Positions 19,546 to 29,700 of a stretch of DNA of 64,000 nt are shown piece by piece (positions within the stretch are counted from its first letter, which is position 1; every line of letters starts with the position of its first letter). Source of the DNA: Isochrysis galbana (lineage: Eukaryota; Haptophyta; Isochrysidales; Isochrysidaceae); NCBI GenBank assembly GCA_018136815.1, contig CM030933.1, positions 4,077,741 through 4,141,740 on the forward strand, in the 5' to 3' direction. The position numbers were made by a program, and so were the translations under genes. A model generated the notes under the pieces. It saw only the letters and a list, made by a program, of their open reading frames with translations, was not told the origin of the DNA and made no database searches.

Positions 19546-22105
19546 ATGCCGCCGCCTCCTCCGCTGCCGCGCCTGCCGCCGACGGTGCGCGCGCCCGACG
19601 GACCGCCAATCCCTGAGTTCATGTGGTGCCAGAGGTCAGACCGGGTCTACCTCACAATCAAGGTGAGCGAGTAGGCTGGTGAGCGAGCACAGGACGCACC
19701 CCAGCGCCGAGCGTTTCCACTGTGGCTTGCTGAGCGGGTCGCAGAGCTTAATGGTAAGATATGCGCATCGTTCGCAGACAAGGCTTCCCGGGATTACTTT
19801 GTCAACTTATAGCCTCCACTTCGCTTCCCACTAATATGCCGATGTAGGTGGCCGACTGCATGGATGCTAGCATCGACGTGAGTGCTGATAGCGAGCTCAA
19901 GTTCTCGGGCCATGGGCATGGAGCGCGTGGCACACGCGATTACGCGCTCAATATCCGTCTTGCAGGAGGGGTAATCGCTGAAGATAGCCGCTGGTTCGTT
20001 TGCGGCCCATCCGTCCGCGTCAGACTCGAGAAGGCTAATCCAGGTCCATACTGGGATTCTCTACTTCCCCGGGGTGAAAAGTTACCGCAGTGCAAGGTCG
20101 ATTGGCAGTCGTGGATTGACGAAGACGAAGAGACGGAGGTCTCTGCCGCACCGAATGGGTGAGCGCACATTTATTGGGACGGCGTACACGCTTCGCTCGA
20201 GATATTGCCGCCGCGAGTCACCGTGGCGACCTCTGTGGGGAAGGATGTGACCAGTGAACTTAGAGAAGACATGCACAAATGCTGCATGAGCATCGCTTTG
20301 CAGAGCGTAAGAGGCCATGGAAAGCTCCTTTGTTGTCACAGCCGGATGGCGCCTCTGATCATGGCGAATCCATGCCTCATTTTCCGCTCCACTGCTGCCC
20401 TTTGCAGGTTTGAAGTCAACGACATGCAAATGCAGATGGTTGGGGAGTCGATCGAATTTTATCGGGATAGGGAGCGCCTTAGCTCAAGCGAAGAAGAGGG
20501 TGAGGAGACGGACTCAATCATGATGGACCAAGGGTGAAAAGTTGCCTCTCTGATGCTCCCTGACGTCGTGTCATCAATATTGCGTTCAGCCCTCACCTGC
20601 TGCGATGTGTTGCTGCAGGCTGAATTCAATGGATCAGCTAAGTGACAAGTTCAAGGCCCTAGAAATCGAGAAGGAAGCTCGGAAGAGGTCAAAAGCCGAG
20701 CGTAGACAGGTGACTATCCGAATGGAAGGAGTGTAGAGTGAAAATCACCTAATTGCATGACAAGACGGGTCCTGCCGTATTCATCCTTAGTTGTGGTTTT
20801 CGAAGCCAAATCCATGGGTGACATTTGATGTGCCTTCTTCCTGCACCACGTTTCCCCATTGCCATCCCTTCCCCGACTTCCGCCTTTGACTCAAGCCGGA
20901 TGCTTTCCCACCTATGGTAGCTCCGGGAACGCACTCTCGACGCTCAGTCTGCTGCGGCGCAGCGTGAGCGTGACCTCCGCTACAATCGCCCCGCCCGTGA
21001 ATTGACCGCCGAGGAGCTTGACCTCATTCAGGGCGCACCGACACTGCGCGCTCGTCTCAAGGCACAAAAGGCGGCTGAATCTCGCTATTGGCTCTCACGT
21101 CCCCATCACCAAATGAGACCGAAGCAGGACGATGTTGAGAAGGCTGCAGAAGCAGCTCGGAAGGCGGCCAAGGATGCTCTAGCTCAACGAGTGCAAGCTA
21201 TGGCACAGGTGCAAGACTGTTCAAGCAAGATATCATACCAGCAGGGATGGCGCGGTAGATCAGCTTGCACACGACTTTCAATTGCGACTGGTGCAGCAGT
21301 AGGTATAACGAGGCTGAGGTCCCATTCCTGCCTTGTTCATACATCAGGTGGGCGTGGATGCTCTGCTTGGGGATGAGAATCGGAAGCTCACTCGACACGC
21401 CATCCGTGAGGCTGCGCTCGAAGCCGCATATGTCGAAGTGAGTCGCACTCGGGCCTGTGCTGCGGCGGCGCGACCCATCTTAATTAGCTCACGCAGCCTA
21501 GTTTCTTGTCTCTCGCTAATCTACCAAATGCCTCTTCGGGTCGAGCACGCGTACTCCTTTCTCACCTTATTCGCCTTTACGCTTGCCCTGATTCCACGGA
21601 ACACACTCAGGTTGGTTACAAGGACGCCGCGCCTGTCGTCGCTCACGAAGTTGCCGCAGCCGCCGCGCGCGAGGTTATGGGTGAGCCCCCACCAAGACCA
21701 ATCGAGGCAGCTGCCGAGGCGATGGCGGAGGCGGCGGCTGAGGCGGCAGGGCTAAGATACAGCGGCATTCGACCTCCAGTGGAAGATGTGGTCGCCCAGG
21801 GCAGCGCCCATAGCAATACCATGGAGCCTGCTCTCATGGGATTGGCCGGGAGCGCTGCAGCTGCACCGGCCAAAGTTCTCGGAAATGCGGAGGCAGTCCC
21901 AATCGAGCTCGACAGCAACGACTCCCCTGATCCTCATTCGGTGAACGAGGTTGCAGGAGTTGAAGATGTTCTCATCCTGGAGCAGAATGAGAAGGGTGGT
22001 GAGGATAACAAGGGTTATGGCGTTGATTCATCGGGCGATGAGGAACTGTTGTTGGAGGAAAATCACGAAGGTTTCGAAGGAGGCGGGCCAGCCATCCTCG
22101 TGTAG
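19546..22105 (+). CDS. p23-like CS-domain co-chaperone with long C-terminal extension, 505 aa
   Basis: Seven exons join in frame: 19546-19662, 19848-20158, 20408-20533, 20619-20709, 20921-21208, 21348-21437, 21611-22105. All introns are GT-AG. Residues about 22-140 form a CS domain (FMWCQRSDRVYLTIK, then VADCMDASIDV, ending PGPYWDSLLP and KVDWQSWIDEDEE), closely matching the p23/Sba1 pattern in which the WxxLL and DWxxWxDEDE motifs contact Hsp90. Known p23 proteins end soon after with an acidic tail; this one continues for some 350 residues of charged coiled coil (about 185-315), an Ala/Glu-rich stretch and an acidic tail, so it may have another partner. A role as Hsp90 co-chaperone is probable by family; the extension's role is unknown. 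Confidence 0.85.
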
Positions 22106-22600
22106 ACAGCCATGTTCGGCATATCATTGTACGTCCCCGTGCTTTGTCGACCGGCTGCCATTGGCTGTGAATGCGCCCACACCCCGATGCCTCACATTCG
22201 ACGCCCGTTGGTTTTATTTGCTACTGGTTGCAAATACACCCCCTTTGCTTGCAAATACACCCCCTTTGCTTGTGCCTTGGGATGGCTGCTGCGGTAGGGC
22301 GGTCAGACAGTGCTGTATAACGACTCACATGTGGGGGGGGTCCTGATTTTTTTACCGTCCTCCGAAGCCCAAGAAAAAACTCCCGGGGGGCTCACCTGCC
22401 GCCACGAAAAATTCCCAAGGAAAATGGTGGGTGTTACCCTCCTCCCATCCCCCGCCCCCCTCTGCACATGCGCTGGGGTTCTAAGGTCGCGTTCCGTCGA
22501 AACAGAACCATGTGGAGTTCTATTTTTTATCTACTTTCATTTTAAATATACTTATAAAATATACGAGTTTACAAGGCCGAAAACTCGCCTCTGTATAATG
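22106..22600. other. 3' flank, A/T-rich, no gene
   Basis: Contains a two-unit tandem repeat of GCAAATACACCCCCTTTGCTT at about 22229-22272 and an A/T-rich stretch around 22520-22600. No coding sequence is supported. Confidence 0.4.
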
Positions 22601-23434
22601 ATTATTTGGTTCGGCCGGCGCGGCAAAGGGACGGGACTAGCGCTCACTCAAGACGGGACTCCCTGCCGCGGCAAGCGCCAAGCACCCTTCCCCCCTTATG
22701 CCACCCAGCTCTTCACTAGCTTTCTACCTGCGCTAGCCGGAGCTGTCGTGGATAAAGGGAGCCGCACCGCACCGCACGCTCTACCCTTAGAGCGTGCCTA
22801 CTTTCCCGCGCCCTGCCTCCATCCCCTCTTCGCAGCGCGCCCTATCTTTAGAGCGTGTCTTCCCCACACCCCTCTCCTCTCCTCCCTTCCCGCCCCGAGT
22901 TCCCGCGCATACGACGCACAGCTGAGATCCCTCCCTTCCATTCTCCCACGCCTTCGCGGCGTTTCCCTTGTTCCCTTGGCCAGAGAGGGTCGGAGAGTCT
23001 CCCGCGCTCGCCGATTCCCTTCCGTTCCTCCAGCGCTCGCCCCCTCCCGTTCCATTAGTTTCTCCTCTGTTTCCATAGTTTTCCGAGTGGTTCTTCCGTC
23101 GCCCCGTGTTTTTCCCCCGTCTCTTCTTCTGCTCCCGCGACAGCGTTGGGTCGCCCCGTTCGTGCTCCCGTCTGTGTCCTCGTCTACTCTCGTTCGTCAT
23201 GCCCGGCCATGGATCGCCCGTACCGTCCCGTGTGCTCCCATCCCGTGCTGCTTCCGGCCGCTCGTCTCGTCCCTCTCGTCCCGCAACTCGTACATCCCAT
23301 GTTACAGACTCACAACCACAACCTCACACAGATGCACCACAACCACTCCACAGCCCACCACATGGTAGCGGAGGTGTGTCGCCCACACCTCTCCAGTCAC
23401 TCTCTGAGTAAAAACTATTGGTATAGTTTTAGCG

Positions 23435-24478
23435 ATGGAGCGCGCGCCGACCGCTCCCCTCTCCCAACCCCCCGCAGCCACGACGCCCCAACGGGGCCGC
23501 CCCAAGCCGCCGGAGCCAAAGCGCTCGCAGGCCTCCGCACCGCCCGACAACGACGTCGAGATGGCGCCGCCTTCCTCGCCTCCCAGGCAGCCACAGAAGC
23601 AGGGAGCAGGCAAAGTCCTGTTCCCTGCAGACAAGCACAGCCAGACCCAGGCTCAGAGCACCACCGCCGCCGGACAGCCACCCACTCAAGGACTCCCCAT
23701 GGGGTGTGGCAGCTCTGCTGCCACCCCCATGGCGGTAACACCTACCACCTGTGCACCCCTCGGGGGCGGGCACATGACACAACAATCAATTCTTGGAGCT
23801 TTTGCTCCCTCCAACCAACAACCAAATCCCACAGCCAAATCTTATGCTCAAGCCGCGCACGGACACAAGGGAAAAGAGCCACAAAGGCAAGATCAGCAGC
23901 CACCAACCCAACAGCCACAACCACAGTCGCGCAAGCGGGCCGATCCACAGTCAGACCCGATGCCGAATCCCAACAACAACACCTCATTCGCCTCCCCTCC
24001 ACCAGAGGAGGAAGAAGAACCCGAAGACACCCCTTTTTTCATTCAGCTAGCTCAGCTAGCTGAGGACAAAAAGGACATTAAGAGTGAAGATGTGGCAACC
24101 TTCATGAAATTCCTACTCTCCAGGCTGGAAGGCCTAGATGCCACGCCAGACGGGATGGATAAGGGCCGAAAGGGCCCATGGATCTTCTACGTCGACGACG
24201 ATGCACACAATCAATTCAAGGCCGCCTACGGCGACAAACTTACGACGGTACTCTCGGGAATCCCGCACGAATTTGGAGTCACCTACGGCGAGCTAGCCGA
24301 TTCAGCACCACGCAAATCTAGCGCGGTCCGGTCCTCCCTCAAGGAGGTCGCCACGTACATCGTTTTTCGCATTTTCGACCCGATTAAAGCGTACAAAACC
24401 AAAACTCGACATTTGGCTAGCGCACTGGAACGTGAAGGTTTCCATGTCCTTAGGGAGGCTCCTCACAAGAGGGCATAA
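23435..24478 (+). CDS. ORF1-like protein of the non-LTR element, 347 aa
   Basis: Starts at ATG 23435 only 28 bp after the element's 5' end. Residues 1-180 are Pro/Gln/Ser/Thr-rich and disordered; 185-205 are acidic (PPPEEEEEPEDTP). Residues 205-345 form a compact domain of mixed helix and strand (GPWIFYVDDDAHNQFKAAYG, TYIVFRIFDPIKAYKTKTRH). Position and layout, a disordered N-terminus then a small folded domain, suit an RNA-binding ORF1 product, though no RRM or zinc knuckle can be named. The stop codon at 24476 overlaps the next frame. Confidence 0.55.
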   Translation: MERAPTAPLSQPPAATTPQRGRPKPPEPKRSQASAPPDNDVEMAPPSSPPRQPQKQGAGKVLFPADKHSQTQAQSTTAAGQPPTQGLPMGCGSSAATPMAVTPTTCAPLGGGHMTQQSILGAFAPSNQQPNPTAKSYAQAAHGHKGKEPQRQDQQPPTQQPQPQSRKRADPQSDPMPNPNNNTSFASPPPEEEEEPEDTPFFIQLAQLAEDKKDIKSEDVATFMKFLLSRLEGLDATPDGMDKGRKGPWIFYVDDDAHNQFKAAYGDKLTTVLSGIPHEFGVTYGELADSAPRKSSAVRSSLKEVATYIVFRIFDPIKAYKTKTRHLASALEREGFHVLREAPHKRA

Positions 24479-24555
24479 AATGGATAACCCTTCCGGCGTA
24501 CCCGAGAGTGGGGACGAGAGAAGACGGGCCCCTATTGGGTGTCGGACTCCTCCCC

Positions 24556-26157
24556 ATGGCCGAACACACGCGAGCGCTTCAAGCGATATGGATAGCCCGT
24601 TACCTTAACCCGTCAACGGCGGAATGGAAAACGGTCCTAGACCAATGGTTCAGCCGCACCCCCTTAGGGCGCGCGGCGGTCTTCTCGAAGGTCGACTCGA
24701 GGAGCCTCACGGCTAGCATTCGCGGTAATAGCACGCTCCCGACTTTTTGGAAGCATGCGCTCGAGAACTTTAGACGGATTAACTTCCATAGGGAAACAAA
24801 CACACGGGAAGGAACCCAGGGCTCCCCGATATGGTACGATCATTTCCACAAACCTCCGGCGATTCACCATTCACATAGGTCGAAATGGGAGTCTCTACAG
24901 ACAGTTATCGTGCATAATACTATTAACCCGGGTACGGGGGACATATACACTACAGAGGAATGCGCGGCTTACTTGCCGGACGGAGAACGGTGGATACGCC
25001 ATAGAGGAAATTACATTTCGGTAGCTCCCTTCCTTAAGTCGTGGGAAAAGATATCTGAGTGGACTAGAGCAAGACTAGTAGATACCACATCTGACTATAT
25101 GGACCTTCTTAGAAAACAAGCGAAGTCCCCGCTTCCTCCTCCGGAGGAGCAAGAGTTAGTCCCTCAAGAAGATCCGGACGCACACGATCTAGGCGACATT
25201 CTAGTGGACAAAGACCATAACTTCTATCTGCGCCGAAGGGGCGATTACCACAAGGTCCGGCTTAACGTTATGGGAGAGCCCCACATCCACGAGCGGATCA
25301 GCCCGCAACTGTTGCCTGACGAGCTATTCACCCCACTGAAGTGGGGACGAGCGTACGACGGCCCGGCGGAAACAGCGTATCCGATACCTCAAGAGTACAC
25401 GCTAAAAGGCACGCAAACTACGCTAGAGGATATGAGTGTCAGGGTCTTGACCCAAGCGTTCCTCGCACTGAGGAAGACAAAAGCACAAAAATCCACGCTA
25501 AGATGGGAGAAAAGGCTACCGGCCCTCTCGGGAAAGTGGAAACAAGTATCGCAATTGTACAAATATAACTTTTTAACACCCAGGGACTCTTATCCGCATT
25601 TTAAACATATTCTACATAGAAGAATAGCCACGGCGAACCGTTTTGCCGACGATCCGACATGCCGCTTTTGTGGCATAGCCCCCGAGAGTTCCACTCACCT
25701 GGCCTCATGCATCGCGACGGAGCCCGTCTTTGAATTCATAGAAGGACTTTTAGGGATTTGCCTTAAACCGGGATCCGAAATACCCCAACGTCTTTTCTGC
25801 TATCAGGTCGACAGACCGCACCCCTCCTCGGGAGCCTCGGGATACCTTGGTATCCTGGCGTGGAGGTATATCGTAACTGACTTCTATAACATCCAGTATG
25901 GCAACGCGGACGGCAGGTCCGTCAGGTCGATCTTAAGAGCGATCCTCACGAGATATCACCTGTTAGCAACGGCGAAAGTCGGCTTCTTTCAGAGGCTAAA
26001 AAAACAACGGGAGAATATGGGGTTACACGCCCCGAGCAACAAACACATTAAGAAAATGATAAGCCCGCTGTACACGGTGGACAAGGATTTCAACATAGGA
26101 ACGTCGGAGGACCTCCTGCAAGCGGCAAGGGGGCTGGACCTACGTCACATCACCTAA
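24556..26157 (+). CDS. C-terminal remnant of LINE ORF2 (zinc knuckle region), no RT
   Basis: The frame is open from before 24508, overlapping the end of the preceding frame; the first in-frame ATG is 24556. It opens with sequence like the post-RT region of LINE ORF2 (RALQAIWIARYLNPSTAEWK). Near residue 385 is a CCHC knuckle, CRFCGIAPESSTHLASC, the zf-RVT type found at the ORF2 C-terminus, then a conserved block LAWRYIVTDFYNIQYG. The same two blocks occur in the fragments at 40229 and, for the second, 57448. No YADD-type RT active site or endonuclease motif is present. It may be read by frameshift from the upstream frame. Alternatively both frames are decayed. Confidence 0.6.
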   Translation: MAEHTRALQAIWIARYLNPSTAEWKTVLDQWFSRTPLGRAAVFSKVDSRSLTASIRGNSTLPTFWKHALENFRRINFHRETNTREGTQGSPIWYDHFHKPPAIHHSHRSKWESLQTVIVHNTINPGTGDIYTTEECAAYLPDGERWIRHRGNYISVAPFLKSWEKISEWTRARLVDTTSDYMDLLRKQAKSPLPPPEEQELVPQEDPDAHDLGDILVDKDHNFYLRRRGDYHKVRLNVMGEPHIHERISPQLLPDELFTPLKWGRAYDGPAETAYPIPQEYTLKGTQTTLEDMSVRVLTQAFLALRKTKAQKSTLRWEKRLPALSGKWKQVSQLYKYNFLTPRDSYPHFKHILHRRIATANRFADDPTCRFCGIAPESSTHLASCIATEPVFEFIEGLLGICLKPGSEIPQRLFCYQVDRPHPSSGASGYLGILAWRYIVTDFYNIQYGNADGRSVRSILRAILTRYHLLATAKVGFFQRLKKQRENMGLHAPSNKHIKKMISPLYTVDKDFNIGTSEDLLQAARGLDLRHIT

Positions 26158-26775
26158 AGTAGCTAACTCTCTGGGTAGGAATCACAGCAGTTATTAACGA
26201 AGGAGCCTAAAGTACTTAAGGGACAATAACCAGAGCTAACACCGAAATCAAAGGAAGATCCACAGTCTCCCGCCCCCTTCTCTCCAACTCCTGGCTGAAG
26301 CAGCGCGCGCGGCCTCCCCGGAACCAGCTTCTCCGCTAATGAGGGAACTGGGAAAGGGGGAGGGGGTTGTTAGGGGTTAAGGTTGGGTAGTAGGGAGGTA
26401 CACTAGCACACTGCCTCACGCCGCACACGTAGCGGGGTTTTTTAAGAAGATTTTTTTTTCTCCAGTCACTCTCTGACCAAGACACACAAGACATACTCAC
26501 CCCAGTGCAGGCGAGTGCGTGCGGCGCCCGGCGCGCGCTCGGCGAAGGTCTGGACCAGAGTGGTGTCAGCTCAGCCCCTGCTAGCAGGCAGGGGCTGAGG
26601 TTGGTTGTGCAGGCCCACTCAGGGGGTGTCTGCGATGGAGAGAGGGGGGCGCGAGGCCCCCATTGGCCTCCTACTTATAAAAGTAGTTGATAATAATAGT
26701 AGTATAGGACATGCTTCAAACATGTATTCATGTGGCCCATGTTGATGTAGACCCTTGGAGGGGGCATGGGGTCAC

Positions 26776-29700
26776 TTATCTTCCTTTGGCCACGCGGCGG
26801 GATGGGACAACGCCTCGTGGCACTGGCGCTGACGATTCAGGAGGACGGTAGATAGGATGGGAACCACGCACTTCGTAGACCCATTGCATGTCGTCTGTCA
26901 AGATGATCAACTTGCCACGCAGCGCTTTTCCATACTCGGTTGGCGCATACGTGACCGTGAAGAGTGTCCCGCCTGATGAAGAGGCCAGCACGCCCTGCGT
27001 TGGCTGGACATTGAAGACCAATGGCGACTCAGGTGTGAAGAACGCCGTGAAAGGTGCAGCATCCCTGCCCATGTTGGGTAGGCGGAAAGAAATGGCGGAC
27101 GACTTCTTCATCTCTGCAGCGATCTCGATGACGTCGTCAGGTTCAGCATCTCCGGCGTCCAGATTCATGTCGTACCTCCACCGGCCGCCCATTTGCTTAC
27201 TCACAATGATGGCGGCCGCGGCACGAATCGGCCGGAGGGGTTCCCACGAGACATCGACCGAGAGAGAGGGTGGGGTCAAATCATTAGTGGCTGGAATGAG
27301 TTGAAGAGTCCGACTCAACACATTGGCAACCTCAGGCTCTGCATCTAGCTCGAGCGTGAAGGGTTCACCCTCGCCTACTAGGCCAGGCAAAGGTAGCGTC
27401 AATGTCTTACTCAGCGGCTGACGAGCGCGTGTGGTGAGCGCAATTGGCCGAAGAAGTGGACGAGAGACAGCTATGCCAGATAGTGGGAAGGCCCATGTGA
27501 GCACGCGGCCTTTCCACGTTGCATCCAACAGAATTGTTCCAGATCGCTCGACCATGTCGTCAGCCTGGAAGGCGAAAGGCAACTGCACCGTTTGCCTCGG
27601 CTGAAGAGTAAGACCTCCAGGCTTGCGCAGCAAGCGGAACGGTGAAGAAGTGCCCCCCAAGCCAGGCAACTGCTCAATCCGACACGTCAGGTTGAGAGGA
27701 GCATTGAATGGATTGCGGAAAGATATGATAGATGAGTGTGGCTGTCCGAGGGCAGCTTCGACTTCAACCGCTGGCGCAGCCGGTGTGTGCGCATCAGCCG
27801 CCTTGCCAATACCACGTGCCTCGTAGACCAGCTCGCCGATGTGAGCGTGGGAGATTGAGAGCCGCACCTCGACAGGTATATCAAAGTCGGACGGGCAGTA
27901 CGTGAGCCGGACGGGTAGCTCACCATAGGGGGGGAGGATGAGAGCTGGCTCGCGGCCACTCGGTGCTGCCGGTGCATTGTCAGGTGCCACGCTGAAGTCA
28001 TCACTATTCTCAAGGATCAAGTCCAGCCAGAGCTCATTCCCGGTGGGATTGGAGACAAGAAAAGTCTGCGACGTTGAGCTGCCAACAACCGCCTGCATGT
28101 CGGCCAAGCGCACGGGGTTCGCGGCTTCGCCACGAAGTTTGAGCTCATACCAAAACTCGCCCGCCTCTTCGTTGAGGAAGGCGACAGAACCAAATGCATC
28201 ACCAGCTGTGAGGGGCGAGTAAAAGAGCTCGTACGAGGTGGTGCCAGGACCGGCTGGCACGAGAATTGAGCCATCGCCATAGAGCGACTCGCCCGTAATG
28301 GAGACGGAAAACTCGAGCGCGTGCACCGATGGGTTGACTATCGGGATTTCGACAGCAACGACTTTTCGCAAGGGCGCAACGACTTCGATGGTCCGCTCGG
28401 CCGGCGGCGGTGACGCACGGAGTTCGACAGTATACCACATGAACCTGCCGTCAGGTGCCGTAAAAGTTATGGAGCCTTGCACGGTACCTCCCATTTGGGC
28501 GTTTACCACAAGCTCGTATGTTGCCTCTCCTCCACTACCCGAGCGAGATCGCGCAGGGACCAAGATCGAGGCGGGTCCGGATACGTGCAGCAAGTCCGAA
28601 TCAACGCGAAGCTCGCACGGCGAACCATCGTTAGACACGTTTGTCACACGGAAGGAAAGTGGCTTAGGCGTTCGAGCCTCGCAGTCAAGGACTACGTGGT
28701 CATCAGCCAGCGGATCCTCGCCCGTGCCCTTCAACATGTAGACGTACTTGTCGCCTGCCACAGCATTGGAAAGAATCAACTCACCATCGAAGCTGCCCGT
28801 CCACGAGGGCGTGAATTCGAGTGGGTAGTGCGCCGTCGAACCCGCTGGCACACGGATCGATGCTGGGCCCGAAAAGCCGTCACCGCGCAACGTCGCCACA
28901 ATATTCCATTCGACATCCATCCCATTGACGATAGGCAGCTCCTGCCGCATAGGCGTGCGGGCCGGCCCAACAAACTCGAGTGTCGCCTCAATACCCGGTG
29001 CCTTCGCCGTCCCAGATAGCGCATACAAGCGCACATCTAGTGCCGACATCAACAGCATCTCCCCGGTGTAAGTGCCTGGTTCGCGAGGCACGAAACGGAC
29101 ACTTAGCTTGTTGGTCTCCCCTGTCTCACGCATGCCGCTCATGGCACTAGTGCGTGGAGTGGAGGGTACGGCGTCAGCCCTCGATGGAGTCTTCGCACGT
29201 GAGCCAGCGGATCCACCTGGCCGAGCAGATTCCGCTAGCTCCACCTTCTCCGACGAGCAAAATGCGGAAGAAGATACGGAGACGTTGAGGGTCTGTCTAC
29301 CCTTCACAAGCGGCTCGTTGCCCCACACGGCAGACCAGCGCTCGCGCTCCTTGCCCGAACGGTCAAGCACCATCTGCTTGGCGCGCTCAAGCTGAGGGTT
29401 CCGCGATGGCAACGCGAGCTCCTTTACATCCGACTGCGCCACTTCGCACACCAGCTTGAGCGTCTCGATCGGTAGCGGTAGACCCACACTCGCCGAAATA
29501 CGATACGACCACTCGCCCACCGTCGAGTCGGCAAGCCAAACCGTGCAAGAGTAGTCGCCAAGCTGGAAGGGGATAAACTGGATGGATAGGGACGCCTCGC
29601 CGCGCGCATCGAGCTTAACGGAAGCCGAGCCGCCTGCTGACGCCGACCAGAATGCCTTCGGGAGCCGTTTGGCCACCGTCTCCTGGTCCCACTCTTCAGC

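Larger units (their letters stand above)
23408..26458 (+). mobile_element. Internally deleted non-LTR retrotransposon with 18-bp target-site duplication
   Basis: TCTCCAGTCACTCTCTGA is present at 23390-23407 and 26459-26476. Between them lie a short leader, an ORF1-like frame (23435-24478), a frame homologous only to the C-terminal part of LINE ORF2 (to 26157), and a 300-bp 3' UTR ending in a run of T. There is no apurinic endonuclease or reverse transcriptase domain. The element is therefore non-autonomous, a HAL1-like arrangement, and must have been moved by enzymes supplied in trans. Confidence 0.8.
22601..26700 (+). mobile_element. Older retroelement interrupted by the 23408 insertion
   Basis: Parts at 22601-23389 and 26477-26700 flank the insertion. 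The left part carries the block shared with 2581-2712, then a frame starting with ATG 23200 (MPGHGSPVPSRVLPS). When the insertion and one duplicate are removed the frame reads on from LQSLS into DQDTQDILTPVQASACG. The right part ends in the GGGGGCGCGAGGCCCCC hairpin and the palindrome CTACTTATAAAAGTAG, as in the 59150 copy. Probably an ORF1-like 5' part joined to a family A-type 3' end. Confidence 0.5.

Noticed and set aside
19364-19609. N-terminal extension of the USP frame
   Set aside because: It is poly-Pro/Ala coded by a G/C tract and would overlap the divergent gene's first exon; ATG 19363 is preferred.
22229-22272. Telomere-like repeat
   Set aside because: Only two units of a 21-22 bp sequence, not a telomeric motif.
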